Assembly: GCF_905220365.1 (NCBI RefSeq)
Contig: NC_061138.1
Span: 2,790,001 to 2,854,000 of the forward strand
Origin: Vanessa cardui
Lineage: Eukaryota; Arthropoda; Insecta; Lepidoptera; Nymphalidae
DNA: 64,000 nucleotides
Direction of reading: 5' to 3'
The position numbers were made by a program, and so were the translations under genes. Below the pieces are notes generated by a model. That model was not told where the DNA came from and did not search any database. It saw only the letters and a list, made by a program, of their open reading frames with translations. This document shows, piece after piece, positions 21,353 through 34,959 of this stretch (positions within the stretch are counted from its first letter, which is position 1; each line of letters begins with the position of its first letter).

Positions 21353-22520
21353 TTGATTTCATAATATTGATAAGTTATATTCGATGTTGTTATATTATCA
21401 GAAACAATCTGCTTCGTTGTAATCCATCAAAATATTATAATCTATAGCTCATACATTATGAAAAAACAGTTTACAAACAAACTTATCTCGATAATTATTT
21501 GCGTAATCAAATGTGTATAGCTAGTTACTTTATACTTAGCTTCTTGTCTATGTAAAGGGTTTTTTTATTACGTAAGATATTAAAATAAATTATTTTTACG
21601 TGGATTTATTAGAAATTGTTTAAGATACTCGAAACTTTTATATCACACTATCTATATCGTGGCTTTACACGGGTCAATTAAAAGTCTACAAACAATTCAT
21701 ATGAAGAACATTTTTTTTTTTAAAAATTAATTGTTAAATACACCAGTATACAGAACATTTATTTATTATTTTATAAATATTTCTGTTATTTATATACAGT
21801 TCTGAGGGTAAAATAAAGTCCGAAGTAAATAAAGCACAAAAATTTCTTATTTTCATAACATGCGTGACTCTTTTTTGTTTTTAATAATTGCGCGGGAAAG
21901 CATCTTGTATTATTTTTTATTTATTTTTTTCGCTTTTTTCTTTCCTTAGAGGGAAAAGGCAAAGGTATAACACCGTACAGCCAACATCTTGTATTATTTT
22001 TGAAAGCCATAAGAATGACGTTCTGAAATCGATTAAAATAATTTTTAGAAATCGGATACAATAACGAAATATGAGTTTGTTAAATATATAATTGTAATAT
22101 TAATTTAACTACATAAATATATAAGTATTTCAAACGTTTGAAAAGGTAAAATTCTCTGCTACTGTAATATAAATGTAATATACATTAACCTTATTCTTGA
22201 ATCACGCTGTTTATTGATAGAAATGGTATTAAAATCCGTTGCGCAATTTAAAATACCTATTCGTAGACGGCGGGAAGCGACTTTGTTTAATTTGTAAAAA
22301 TAAAATTGTATAAAGTAACAAATTTAACTTTTAGTGTTTGATTTACTTCAAAGATTATTTTTACCTCTTCAGACCATAAAAATAGATATTTTTAAATACG
22401 TTTTACAATTTTAGTTCATTCATTAACCGTTATACCAATGGTTAGTGATAATGTATTATATTGTTACGTATTTTGTACAAAAACTGGTCATCTTATAACA
22501 GATACGTTATCTATGCATTT
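21353..22520. other. No feature recognised
   Basis: Very A+T-rich with poly-T runs (for example about 21710 and 21915). Confidence 0.55.
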
Positions 22521-22800
22521 AGTGGGTCTCCCGCGAAATTTCGCGCTTATTCAGAATATTTTTTTTGTATCTTGAAATTTATGACAGGTTTTGTTTTGAT
22601 TTAATTGTAAACTGACGACGTCTGTTCGCACGTATTACATTCGTTTTTTTTTACAGAAATAACGGTCTTTCTATCCGGCCAGTAACTATTTTCCACTTTC
22701 TAAAACTTTACAATTTAGTAAATTACAATCAAGAATCATCTTTAATTTTCTGCACATCTATTGTTGGAGTTCTTCAAAAGGAGATCATAACCAATTTTTT
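22521..22800 (+). repeat. Paralogous segment, copy 1
   Basis: CGGCCAGTAACTATTTTCC, TAGTAAATTACAATCAAGAA and GTTTTGATTTAATTGTAAAC align with 41185-41600. Confidence 0.55.
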
Positions 22801-23773
22801 TATATGCAGCTACCGTCCCATAAACTCTGAGACAGTAAACGGCTCACGCTATTAATATATAAGATTCTTGTGAGATTTAAGACATTATTAATTTATGAGG
22901 ATAGTGTTATCAAAATAACAAAGTAATATCTTTTAATAGCTTATGTGTCCATTATTTCGTTATTGAATTAATTGTTCTGTCGATCCAAACTAATCACAGT
23001 CATTTATAACATTTACATAGATATAGGGTATTGTCTATGTGTGTGTTTTAATGAATTTGATGGTGTGCGTTAAAATATAACTATTGGCTCATCGGTTTCA
23101 TGTCTTACATATAAGGTTTTTAGACTTTGACGTTCTAAATTCAAATTCAAGACCAGATCAAATAAAAACTCGTTTTATGTAAAATTTTAATTCTCAGTGA
23201 CATATCAGAGTTTTACGTTTTACCAGATTGGCCTTCTCATCATCATACAATGATGAGTGAAGTATTAGAGGCTATATCTGTGCCAACATATACTCGTAAT
23301 CTTCGTTCGGAATGAGTACCGCGGAAAAAAATATTAGGAAGACATCAGTATCGATGAATAATATATGTTACTGTAAAAGAACTCCGGTAAATTCTAAGAT
23401 TTAAGAATAAGTCTTAGGATTTACCGACTCGAGTTGATAAATGAAAGTATTTCTGAAAATGGGACAATTTTTTCGGGATTTCTTAACGTTCGGAATCCCT
23501 ATATGCTAGGTCTTACCGCTGTCAGGGTAGATTGGTTTTGGAAATGAAACAATGAGTATATCTTAATCACTTATGTCAATTAACAAGTAATTAAATAACT
23601 AACACTAACTCCTTTGAATTATAATAATTTCGGATATTATTTTATTCATAAATTTAGGAGCTAATCATTTTAAAATCCTTGGAATATCTTAAGATTTATC
23701 AAAGGTCTGGTGGTAAAAGAAACGCAAACCTTTTTTGGATAGTTACCATTAAGAATTGATAATTCTTAGTTTT
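22801..23773. other. No feature recognised
   Basis: A weak tRNA-like string (GTTCTAAATTCAAATTCAAG, near 23130) may be an old SINE head. Otherwise featureless. Confidence 0.5.
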
Positions 23774-23967
23774 GTTTGTGTTTATAATTCATCTCGTACT
23801 CGGCGGTGAAGGAAAACATCGCGAGGAAAACCGTTACATGCCACATGTGCATTCCACCAACCCGCATTGGAACAGCGTGGTGGAATATGTTCCAAGCCGT
23901 CTCTTTAATGGAAGAGGAGGTCTTAGTCCAGCAGTAGTAAATTTACAGGCTGATGTTGTTGTTGTTT
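23774..23967 (+). mobile_element. SINE-A, 5' truncated
   Basis: Lacks the tRNA head. Starts near TTTGTGTTTATAATTCATCT and runs to the tail, which ends in GTTGTT units. Confidence 0.82.
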
Positions 23968-24728
23968 GTTGTTGAGCTTTTACAATAACATAAATACTAA
24001 TATTCTTATTGCTTTAAAATATTTTTGATGGGTTGACTTTAGCTTCATTATTGATTTAAATATCATAATGACTATTTAAATATTGTAAATTACATATAAG
24101 TAATACTAGCAATAAAATACCCGATACAAATTTTAAAACATTATAATAACTCTTTTAATACGTGTGTCTGTACTGTGTACTACAGAAGACCTTGTTTAAA
24201 CGATACCCAGTAAGCGACCGTGTGCTCGTGACGCAATTTACGAGCACAGATATAAATAAATTAACACGAAGATATGTTTATTTTTCGAACTAATTAAAAA
24301 GTTTCTAATTTATTTTCATTTGTTTTTTATTTGAAATAAAACGTCTATAGCTATCAGTTACGACGTAACGAAAGCTATTTAAATTCCGCTTTTGAACCAA
24401 TTAGCTAATGGTAAACAGGCGTTATAAATATGATGCTAAAATAGTCCTCTGGTCATGTTCAATTAGATCTCATGCGTGCTATTTTAAGCGAATTCGAATA
24501 ATGTAGTAAGTACTATGTCAGTTGATAGATTACGATTACGTAATTTATGAACTGAATTGGAAAACTTTTATGGTTTATGAGAGATCAATTCCCGTTGGGT
24601 CGCAGTTAATTCGGGAAAAAATACCATCCTTAATGATATGGATGAATATTTTTCGATTGACTCGAATTTTTTAGTAATTTATTGTTCTTTCATTTTATTA
24701 TTATTTTTACAACGATGCATACCGCTCT
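23968..24728. other. No feature recognised
   Basis: A+T-rich, no repeat match found by eye. Confidence 0.55.
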
Positions 24729-24773
24729 AAATAAATGCATCCTTTCCTTTATTAGTAAAGGATGCATTTATTT
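24729..24773. repeat. Inverted repeat, 17-bp arms
   Basis: AAATAAATGCATCCTTT (24729-24745) and its complement (24757-24773), with an 11-nt loop. Confidence 0.9.
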
Positions 24774-24903
24774 GGTATAATCGACAATTGGAAAAAACTT
24801 AAGGCTATAGGCTATAGTTGTGGGTGAACACGGGCTGATAATAATAATAAACCTTTAAAAGCTCGTTTATTAACGTAAGAATTAATAACAAAAACGCTTG
24901 GCC

Positions 24904-25074
24904 CTTGGAGTAGTGGTGCAAAAAGCTTCATCAAAATTATTCCTCATTGCCTCCAGTGGTGACAGGAGGGCTGGTTCGTTTTTCGCCCAGAAGATCGGAA
25001 TTGCGATTCAACGGGGAAATACTGCTAGTATTCTTGCCACCATTCCACGCGGTCAAGATTTATACAGTAACTAG
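24904..25074 (+). pseudogene. C-terminal coding fragment of an unassigned mobile-element ORF
   Basis: Open for 56 codons to TAG at 25072-25074. The strongest landmark is AGSFFAQKIGIAIQRGN followed by ASILATIPRG. Related fragments at 18288-18432 and 42735-42850 keep the QRGN...AS/AC motif, so this is a repeated protein end and not a host exon. The parent element could not be named from this alone. Confidence 0.5.
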
Positions 25075-25479
25075 TTTTAGTATATATTTAAGCATTTAAT
25101 GCCTTTAAAAGTCATCACCATTGTATTCATACGCATATCACGATCGTGTTCTACATTAAGCTTTGATTTTGTTATATCATATTATATCTACAGCAACCTG
25201 TATAGTGCTTATCGATTTTTCAGTTTCGAAACCAAACTAACATTTAGTAACTTTCGAGTGCGCAATTTATTAACATCTAGTTTTATTGCTTGAAAACTCT
25301 GACGGTACCTCGGTAATGTATATGCTGTTTACCAACGCTGAAACAATTTATATACGCATGATATTAAAAATAGATTGAAGTTGACTATGTACACTTGGAA
25401 CTGTGTACAAGTGTGTGCCTTGGAATTTGAGAGTAGGGGTTAAAGAGTGCTTCTGTGCTGACGCACTCACTTTTTTTTT

Positions 25480-25642
25480 ATGAGACAACATCACATACAT
25501 TACTCTGATCCCAATGTAAGTAGCTAAAGCACTTGTAAACTAATGACAATCTACATCGACTTGGCCGGGAATCGAACCCGAGACCTCGAAGTGGCGGACC
25601 ATGAAAACCGGTGTACACACCACTCGACCACGGAGGTCGTCG
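25480..25642 (-). mobile_element. SINE-G with intact A and B boxes
   Basis: The minus strand shows TGGTCGAGTGG (A-box match) and GGGTTCGATTCCC (B-box match). About 50 bp of the body is deleted relative to the copy at 35587. Confidence 0.85.
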
Positions 25643-25723
25643 TCACTTGTGCGCTATAATACGACCTGTTGTTGTCTGGTCTCCCTAGAGATTATGTTCC
25701 GTTGCTGAAATGAGTCCGGACTA

Positions 25724-25910
25724 CTTTGTGTTTATAATTCATCTCGAGCTCGACGATAAACGAAAAAAACAGCTAGGAAACCTGCATGTGTCTAATTTCA
25801 GAGAAATTCTACTGCATTGGAGCAGCTTGGTGGGCTATGCTCCTTCTCAAACTTTCTGCTTAAATGGAGAGGGCTCACCCAGCAGTGAGAAATTTACAGA
25901 CTGTTAATGT
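25724..25910 (+). mobile_element. SINE-A, 5' truncated and diverged
   Basis: Begins at the same internal point as the copy at 23774. Shorter because of an internal deletion around the ATTCCACC block. Confidence 0.75.
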
Positions 25911-27271
25911 TATTTATTTACAAACTAATAATTAACCATTTCAGTAGAAAACTGGATTATGTACACAGAGTAATGAAACAAGAATGTATGAACAAGTTTG
26001 AACTATTAAATAATCGATACGCATCCCAAAAGCGTACACATTCATAATATGATGTGACTACAATCCAGCAGGGCCGGAGAGATCAACGAAGGATTAAAGG
26101 CTTTACGCGTTTTCTGATGCGCGGAAGTTTAACACGGCCAATTTTCCAATTTACGAGCTGTTACCATGAATTCCGGGCAACAAAAATCCAATACATTTTA
26201 TTGATTTGACCTGTTCGAATTTCGAATCGCCGAATCGAAATTCGAATGTGACACTTCAACATCACCAACGCTTTAAACTAACTGCTAAATGAACGATGCA
26301 TCTTTCCATTTTTAAATTGCAACATCACAGGAAAAACCTACTTTGATTAAAAACTCTTTGGAACGACGTTTCAAAAATTTATTATCTGTTTATTTAAGCA
26401 TTTTAAGCCTGTGACCGATTTCAGTTCGTTTGTATCACGATTGTCAACGCACTTAAGATAAGTTGTGATATTAGCTTATCTTTTGATTTGTATACTTTAA
26501 AATAAAGGTGCATGCTGAGTGAAAAACACCGACCGTTCGACATTTCAAAAGGAAATATTTTATCCGACTTTTTATGAGAAAAATGTTCTCAAAATTTTCT
26601 ATTTTTGTAACTGTACGTGATTGCGTGTGTATGATCAATATAACAATAATTAATTGTATAAAATATATGTCACAAATATTTCATTTTTAGTAAAAAACAA
26701 TCCAGATTTTTGTTTTAGTAGAAATTGAGAGAGAGAAAGAGAAAGAGAAAGTGATATCAAAATCAAAATGACCTTGAAGAGCAGACATTTTAAATCGAGG
26801 ATCTGATCAAAACCCAGTGCGTGACACTTTATTTCACGTTATCACACGTTAAGTGTTTTCGACAGTGTTTGGTCATTTTTGTTCTTGCAAGCACATTTTT
26901 CGTTTTCCTTAGAAATTTCAAGACTGGTTTACTTTTTGCTTTAACTTTAACTTGGAGTTAAAATGATGTGCTCGAATGTTTTAGGTTTATATGTACAATT
27001 ACATTATACATATTTTTAATATTAATAATTATTTCTGACTATAAAGTAAAATGTAATTTATATGGATAATAATTATCAATATTAAGGCCGTATTTAGTAT
27101 GTCTCGTAATAAGATTATAATGATTTGATATATATATATACGACTCATTAGTTTGTAAATTATCAGTAGCGTTACATATCATTTTTGCAATAAAATATGA
27201 TTATCGATATAACTTAATCCAATATAAATATCCAATGAATAACTTACATCATTATATCACTGGTATAAAAC
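25911..27271. other. No gene recognised
   Basis: Includes the purine tract at 26724 and a TTCGAATTTCGAATCGCCGA self-repeating stretch near 26215-26250. Confidence 0.5.
26724..26754 (+). repeat. GAGA/GAAA purine tract
   Basis: GAGAGAGAAAGAGAAAGAGA. Low complexity; could bind GAGA-type factors, but no gene context is visible. Confidence 0.6.
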
Positions 27272-27306
27272 AAAGTCGCTTACCGGTGTCTGACTGTTCC
27301 ATGTGT
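27272..27306 (+). repeat. Family E fragment
   Basis: ACAAAGTCGCTTACCGGTGT followed by CTGACTGTTCC. Confidence 0.5.
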
Positions 27307-27630
27307 GTTTCTGTTATCTTTTTAAAACGACTGTTTGATTAAAAAAAGAAAAAAAATTGACAAGTGACAGTTAATGATTGTGTATAGTTTATTCACGTGT
27401 ACATTACATTTCATATTTACTTTCCAGCAATATATGGGAATTATTGTATGAAAAGGGACGGAAGTATGTAACAGGAAGACGAGTAAACGCGGCATTTGAT
27501 TTGATTGACCAATAAGCGCGCGTTTGTGTTAGTCGTCAGATAAGAACAACCCAATTCCCAATGTTATTGTTTCTTATTTGCGATGACTGTAAACCTTTTT
27601 TTAAATGTTTGCAAAGAGTTCTTGTTGAAT

Positions 27631-27928
27631 GAGCTGAGATGGCCCAGTGGTAAGAACGCGTGCATCTTAACCGATGATTGCGGGTTCAAGCCCACGCAAG
27701 CACCACTATACATATTATGTGCTTAATTTGTGTTTATAATTCATCTCGTGCTTAGCGATGAAGGAAAACGTCGTAAGGAAACTTGCATGTGTCTAATTTC
27801 ATCGAAATTCTGCCACATGTGCATTCCACCAACCCGCATTGGAACAGCGTGGTGGAATATGTTCCAAATCCTTAATGGAAGAGGACACCTTATGTCGGCA
27901 GCGGGAAATTTACATACTTTACTTTTTT
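27631..27928 (+). mobile_element. SINE-A, near full-length
   Basis: Good A-box (TGGCCCAGTGG) and B-box (GGGTTCAAGCCC), full body, and a TTTACTTT tail. Confidence 0.88.
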
Positions 27929-28421
27929 CTTATTTAATAATACATATCTTGTAGTGTTTTTTTCGTAAACAAACTGTTTCGCTTATCTAAAAAACATTAA
28001 TCTTCAGACAAGATTATAAATCTTACTAAAAGAACGATTCCAAAGTTACGTTCAGTTTATAGTTTTATTATTTTCAGTGCATTAAAACCTCTTTGAATGC
28101 GATAATAGGTTTTCAAAGTCGAATTTGAGTGCAAAGATTTTCTTCAAAACGCTAAAAATGAAACGTATTTAACGCTAAGTAATCTCATATCACATGTACC
28201 TGTATTAATCCCAAGGTCATTACAATTAAATTTATAGTTAAAGACATTAATATTTTATGTGCTCATTGAAATTTCCCATTCATTTAAAATTCAGCGTAAC
28301 TGTTTATAATCAACATGATTTTAAAATAAAACCTGTTTGGTTTTTCAATGGCATTACGAAGGTAACGGTAAACACTCTTCTGATAAACTGTACAATGTTT
28401 TTTATGTGAGATTTCATATAC

Positions 28422-28709
28422 TTTTTTATGGTATGGTTGGCGGACGAGCATATAGGCCACCTGTTGGTAAGTGGTCACCGTCACCCATAGACAATGACGC
28501 TGTAAGAAATATTAACTATTGCTTACGTCGTCAATGTGCCACAAACCTTGGGATCTAAGATGTTATGTCTCTTGTGCCTGTAGTTACACTGGCTCACTCA
28601 CCCTTCTAACAGGGAAACAACAATACTGAGTACCGTTATTTGGCGGTAGAATAACTGATGAGTGGGTGGTACCTACCCAGACGGACTTGCAGAAAACCCT
28701 ACCATCAAG
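28422..28709 (-). mobile_element. SINE-B, full-length
   Basis: T run, GGTTGGCGGACGAGCATA, full middle, and CTACCCAGACGGACTTGC at the other end. Confidence 0.84.
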
Positions 28710-29289
28710 CGGTGGTAGGACTTCAAATTGGCCGAGATAGGTACCACAGACGTTTTATATCGACAAATAGTTAAATTTTTAAGTATTCCTATGTTCAGGT
28801 TTACATAACAATTCAAATGCGCCTTTATGATTCTACTTGAATAAAGAATACCTTGATCTGACCACCAGTTGCTATGGCACTCTACCTACCCATTTAAAAA
28901 ATATAAAAAATATTCTTAGTCGATATTGCATATGTCAGCGTTTTAAAGACATTTCAAAGAGATCGGGTTTAACAATCATACAAAATACAAATATCAGTAA
29001 CAATGTGACGTCTATATGTATAAAAATGGAGCTAAAAAAGTATTAACTTAATATAAAAGAATGAGACGAAAATTTGAAAATAGAATAATAAAAGAAAACG
29101 TCATTGAGTACGCGAGTTGTATTTCTAAACCAATAAAAAAGTCAATAATTTTACTACGGCGTAAAAAACAGGTTAATGCCGTTGTTGACTTCTATATCTT
29201 GATAAATGTTGACTATATTATTAGTAATTTATAACATTATAACTTCAATATTACTGTATTAAAAAATAAATATATTATCTCCAGTATCA

Positions 29290-29490
29290 CTTGTAGACGG
29301 GCCAGTCTCATTCGGACCATCGCTGTGAATACACGACGCGCTTCGCAGTCTTTTCCTTCCCGCGAAATTACGTATGTTGCGAAAATTTTAAAAAAGGAAC
29401 TTTTGTGTTGCGTTTTTTTTTATTTCAACTGAATCAAGTTCGGGATTGTTTTGTGAGTGCGATTCTATGTATAAAACTTTTTGGTGAGTA
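29290..29490 (+). promoter_or_regulatory. Possible promoter with non-coding first exon
   Basis: A G+C-richer island in A+T-rich DNA. CTCATTCGG (29307-29315) fits an arthropod initiator (TCAKTY). About 174 bp further a strong donor-like TTG|GTGAGTA occurs at 29481-29490. No long ORF lies between. If real it would be a non-coding first exon of a host gene lying to the right. No acceptor or coding exon is identifiable in the window, so this stays speculative. Confidence 0.2.
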
Positions 29491-30954
29491 ATATTTTTAA
29501 TTTTACAATTTTAATGGAATTAAATTTATTTATTGTGTTTAATATCATATCAAAATAGCCTTAAACTCTGTGAACTTGCCATTGAAACAACAATGTTATG
29601 TAAAATAGATGAATATTCTTAAGACATTGACTATTGTAATATGAGGAACAGATTTCTTTTTCCAAAGATTATAACTATAATTCACTGGCAAATATTTTTA
29701 CCAGTCAATGCTTCAAGTAAATAATTTGACGATTACAAGGACACCTTCTTTAAAATTATTTTCGTGAGAGATTGTGATTGTGAGTCTTTCTGTGAAGACT
29801 TACGTTATCATGTTTTATATTGTAATACATTTTAAGGACTGTGTTAATATTTGAAGTCGTATTTTTCATTGTATTCAAGAAAGAATGAAATTCTTTCATT
29901 GACAATCTCAAAGCGAACTCGAAAAATATTCAGCACAGTACAGCTCGAAACATATACTTTTATGTATACACGAATGATTTAACACCTGAATCTTACGATT
30001 TCAAGGTAAATTTTTAATTATTCCAACCCACAATCATACTAACAAACGTTATTTTGATTGAAAACAGAATGCTATGTTTATAGTTATTTTTTTAGGAAGA
30101 TTCATAGGGTGAGAGTGACAGCATAATATTTATTAGTAGGCACAAAGACATACCATGGGATCTTTTTGCTTCATCATGTTGTTTTGCTCTTTTAACTAGC
30201 TTTTATCTTTATTTTTACTCTATCATATATCACTCAAGAGTTTCTATGATTTGGAATATTTCTGCACTTCACGATCCAATAGTGAATTTCTTTCTACGAT
30301 TTTTATATAACTGAATATTGAAATATTTGATAAAGATATATGCCATCATAGGGATAAAATAATTCTGCCATTCTTTATTTAATAAATGATAATTCGTACC
30401 AGTAGCAATATTTTGAGTGTTTTTGAGTATTACTAACGGCTTAATTAGCTCAAATAGTTTATAATTCAGATACAGCATTTGATCCACACTTACTAACTGA
30501 ATGCCTATATACTAAAGTACACTCAGAATAAATCTTATTTTTATTCTTTGTGAATCCATTCTTATTGAATGTAACTTTAAAATCACAATATAAAATAATA
30601 TCTTACTTTTATTTTATGTGAGTCTTTCTTTCTTTTGGAAGATCTAATCCTTATTCGTAAGACCCTTTATCCATTGGTAGGACTTCAACAGCTGCTAATT
30701 GTAAAGAAATATAAAAATATTTCTCTTAAATAACGTCATGAAACTGAAAAGTCACGCGCTGACGAATCGTTCTTATTTATATTGTATTGTACGGAAAAGC
30801 TTAAAATATCTAATACGTGATCGAAGTCACTATTGAAATCGTTTTTTATTATTTATCGCCTTCAATGAAATCGTAAGTCTACAACGACCCTTGGCTTTTG
30901 ACTGTTTTATCTCTGCTATTTGTTTCATAGCAATGATATTAGTTTTTAGTATTT
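29491..30954. other. No exon recognised downstream of the donor-like site
   Basis: A+T-rich throughout, which would fit an intron, but proves nothing. Confidence 0.45.
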
Positions 30955-31254
30955 TAGTACGACACAACTTAGACGTAGCATCGGCAAAATTCGTAAAACC
31001 GATCACATCCGAATTAAGTACGCTATCCCAAATTTTCAATATTTATTTCTTACGTGGATATGATCTTTACACAAACGTAATAACTTGTAATATTGACTTG
31101 ACCTAATATATTCGTCAATTTGAAACGTCGATTTAAATGGCCTTGCTTTCTCGGGTTGAATTAACGCGGGAACTTATAGCGAGTTATTTCTATTGGATGT
31201 ATGATGTCGGTTTTATTGAAATTGCCTATGCTACATCTAAGTTGTATCGTACTA
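30955..31254 (+). mobile_element. TIR element copy 1 (300 bp)
   Basis: Ends TAGTACGACACAAC and GTTGTATCGTACTA form inverted repeats of about 28 bp with few mismatches (the TIRs continue through TTAGACGTAGCATCGG). No transposase frame. Same family as 54321 and 61293. Confidence 0.75.
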
Positions 31255-31961
31255 TTATAGTCTTTATTGATTATTTTTTTCGCAATTTGAAATTATCATA
31301 TTTATGATACTTTGTTAATTAAATTAAATGATTATTTATGGTCTTGTTACAAATGAATTGCTTTATATATTAATATTCGATTTTTAAAATTTTCATATTT
31401 ATTATTTATTATGTTAGTTTCTAACTAATCAAATACAAATACCTACTTGCTAATCCACATACAGCACTTCTACTCTTGTTTACAAAATGTGTAATAATTT
31501 TGTAACGATATAAAACCATTACACAATATTTATTTACGATAAATAGATGTGTTATAAAACTAAATTATAAAATACTATTTTTTTAAGATAAATATTTGTT
31601 GCTGTGTTATATCAGCTAGTTATCTGTTAGTTATCTGCAAAAGATAGGAATATTGTATCGAATTTTTGTAGACATATTGGAGACAATAGATACATACAAA
31701 ATCATTGTGTATTTCTTATTTTAGCCTCATATTTAGCTCTTCGACTATTTCAACATATTAAACAATGCTGCAAAATTGTGCAACATATGTCCTTATTGAT
31801 ATATTAATTGGATTAATCGTTAATCGGCTGAAAGCAAACAAAGAAAGCATACATTTTTATATTATTTTAAGAATGCTCAATTTATGTGTGTGTGATACAC
31901 AGATGGAACCTGCACAAACTACCATTACCAATAATAATTATGTATTTGCTTATGTATAAAG

Positions 31962-32050
31962 TCTTTTAAATTACGCAACGAATTTTAATGCAATTACCAT
32001 CAATAAATAGAGTGATTCTAGAGGAATGTTTATATGTATAACAATACCTA
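31962..32050 (+). repeat. Family E fragment
   Basis: AAATTACGCAACGAATTTTA and AATAGAGTGATTCTAGAGGA. Confidence 0.55.
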
Positions 32051-34510
32051 ACATAGTAGGAAAAAGATTTGCAAGATTACTAGTAATAACAATATTTCTC
32101 TTAATGTTTATTATTTAATCTTATAGTTGTATACAACCATGTTATATTTCGTGAAGACCATATAAGTAGTTAGTTTATTATATACATACGCTCATACATA
32201 TGTATATATACAAATAACATGTATGAAATTAGAAATTCAGTTCAACATTATTGGTCTTTACGCGGCTATGTCACTATATTCGTTTTCAAAACGCTTTACA
32301 AATATTTTAATAACAAATTTTTGGTAAATAAATGATCCAAAATAAACGTAGGTAAATTTTAAATTACATACTATAGTGAAATTATGCAATAGAAATTTAA
32401 TTGGAAAAGTCTAATCATACCAATATTACCTACGATAAATCAATAACCGAAGGCTTTATAGAAGCCTACATAAATAAAATAGGTAATATTTCCACTGTAA
32501 TCCGCATCTGTGGCGCTGACAGATGAAAAGAGAAACAGGATCACAATAAGAAAGTCCAATCTTTTTAAATTAAATTTTCAGCTCTGCACAGATAATCGCA
32601 AACTTCATAGACCGCTAAAATTTTAGTCTTTGCCTTTGAAATATTTTTAAATTGATAAACAAGATTTATTTATTTCGAATTCGGAACAAGATCTTGGAAG
32701 ACGAGCGTATTCCATCGTTTTGCAACTTTACATTTAAAATAATTTTAAAAGAAGGATGAATTAATAAAATTTAGAATTATTCTACTACATATTATAAAAT
32801 ACAAGTTTCCTTGTTTTCAATTCAATTTTCATAGAACTTTGGAATTATATTGAAAGACGTAATTATTTATCGTTTCAATATCAGAATACGTAATAATAAA
32901 GACCAATTGTTGTTATATTAGCCAAAGGCGATTATTTTTTTTTTATAAGTGGATGTCGAACGATTAATTGTGTCAATTACGTATTTGGTAAAAAGATGGT
33001 CGTACGATATTTAATATTTGATTGACTGATAAAATTATTGGATTATTTCGATGTTATTTTTATAAATAGATATTTTTTTCAAAATTATTGAATTTATCTC
33101 CATTATGTAATATTCGAAATGAGTTGTAAGTTTTTTCGTAAGCAATTCGTTAAGTCAAAACCGGATGGACAATATGTTATGTACATTCAGAATTAGTAAA
33201 CCTTCTTCAGTTTTCAAATTCATTCCTTTATCATGTTTTAAACTCTTAGTACCTTTTGAATCTGAACATCAAATCATTGCGACGCAATATGTCATTCTCG
33301 ATCGGTAAAGCAGATTATCGCACATACTGAGCACACGAAAATAGATCTTAAAGTGACGAACCTTTGCTTAACCCGACTGTACATAAACATAATGAATTTA
33401 AAACAAATAATCAAATAAAAATAAACGACAACATGAGTAATTAAAAACAACAGTTATTATATTTACATTCCTAGCTAATGCCTAGAATGCATTGTTGTTG
33501 AATTTCTTCGTAAATAATTATTTCATACAATTTAAAAAAATTCCTTCACTTGAACCTAATATTTCGTGCGTTCAGATTTATACCAATTTTCATTGCGATT
33601 TCTTGAAAGTAATTGAAGTTGCTGTTTAGAATCCTCTATTGCGAGTTAGAAATTGGCATTAAAGTTGCTTGAAAAATTTATAGGTGCCAACTTATATCCG
33701 CTTAAAAGTATATTAATCACGAATAAATTTACCAATATCTATTTATATGTACTGGGTAGGGTTTTTGTCAAGTCAGTCTTTGTACGTACCACCTACTTGT
33801 CATTTTTTAATGAGAATGTAAATTACGATTGGAAACTTGTAAATATATGTATAAAATATAATTTTCAATTCTATTTATGATACATATTTAACCCCCGCGC
33901 ACTAGTATTATATATTATACATGGAAATATAACATTTATTACAAAACTTAGCTTGTTGTGTATGATGTGTAATTGTATATTATTATATGCTAACAAATAT
34001 ACAGTCATCACATTGTCTGTTTCTCTAAAATAAAATAAATACATTTCACTAAAAACAGCGCTACGGTAATTATAAAGTTATGAATAGACATCGCTTCACT
34101 TCGAGCACTCGGATAAATGCATAATGTATACTAGCTTAATAATTATTAGAGCACTTTATATCTCATATCCTACACGGTATTTACTTTGTCACGACCACTG
34201 ATGTTATTTAAATTTACAAACGAGTTTTTGTAACTCAATTAAAACCTTTTGCGTAAGAGTATTTGCATGTAATTTTATCAATAAATTGACTACTATACGG
34301 AATTTGATATTTATTGGAAAAACTTGTTCTCATAAACAATTAGAATTTACTGATACATTAAACACAGGACTTCGACGGCCTCATTTGACCTCAGATCGCA
34401 GGACTTTGGGACTTACGACGTTATAGTTAATCAATCAGTGTCAATTCGTCGTGGTTTCAAAATCTGGATGTTATTTTTTGATGCAAAGTTGAAAAAGTAT
34501 CAGAAAATAT
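32051..34510. other. Long A+T-rich stretch with no feature
   Basis: About 2.4 kb without a repeat that I can match elsewhere in the window and without coding signal. It is the largest apparently repeat-free part of the window. Confidence 0.55.
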
Positions 34511-34959
34511 CAGACCCATTACCCTCTTTACCATAAGGGCATATAGGGCACGTGCCTTGAGCCCCCATCATTAGGGAACCACCAAGAACCGACAATTTAT
34601 CTCACACGTTTGTGCCCACGTTGCATGCTTTGTTTATTTTAGAAACTGCCGTATTTGTAGGAAATAACTAATTTAAAGACTATATACGGTAGTCGGTATT
34701 AAAAAATGAAAACTATAGACGTTTTTTCAAGATAGAAATAGATATATTATGCCATAGGATAGTACAACCAATCAGATTCCTAAGAATTTACGAAAGTTAA
34801 TATATTGAAATTAAACTTTAACTTTTGGGTATAAGCAAATTATTTCTACATGGTAGACGATTGTTTCTAATTAAAAATAGTTTCATTGTTATTTTGAAAT
34901 AAGTGACTAATAAAATTAGTGTGTTTCTAAGGGCCTCAGTATATCTTGATACGGCTCTG
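34511..34959. mobile_element. Possible hAT-like non-autonomous element
   Basis: The right end read in reverse starts CAGAGCCGTATCAAGATATA, a hAT-style terminus. The left end starts CAGACCCATTACC and contains GGGCACGTGCCTTGAGCCCC. I see no matching 8-bp target duplication. Confidence 0.3.

Noticed and set aside
28837..29046. 69-codon frame downstream of a SINE-B
   Set aside because: No domain; likely chance frame.
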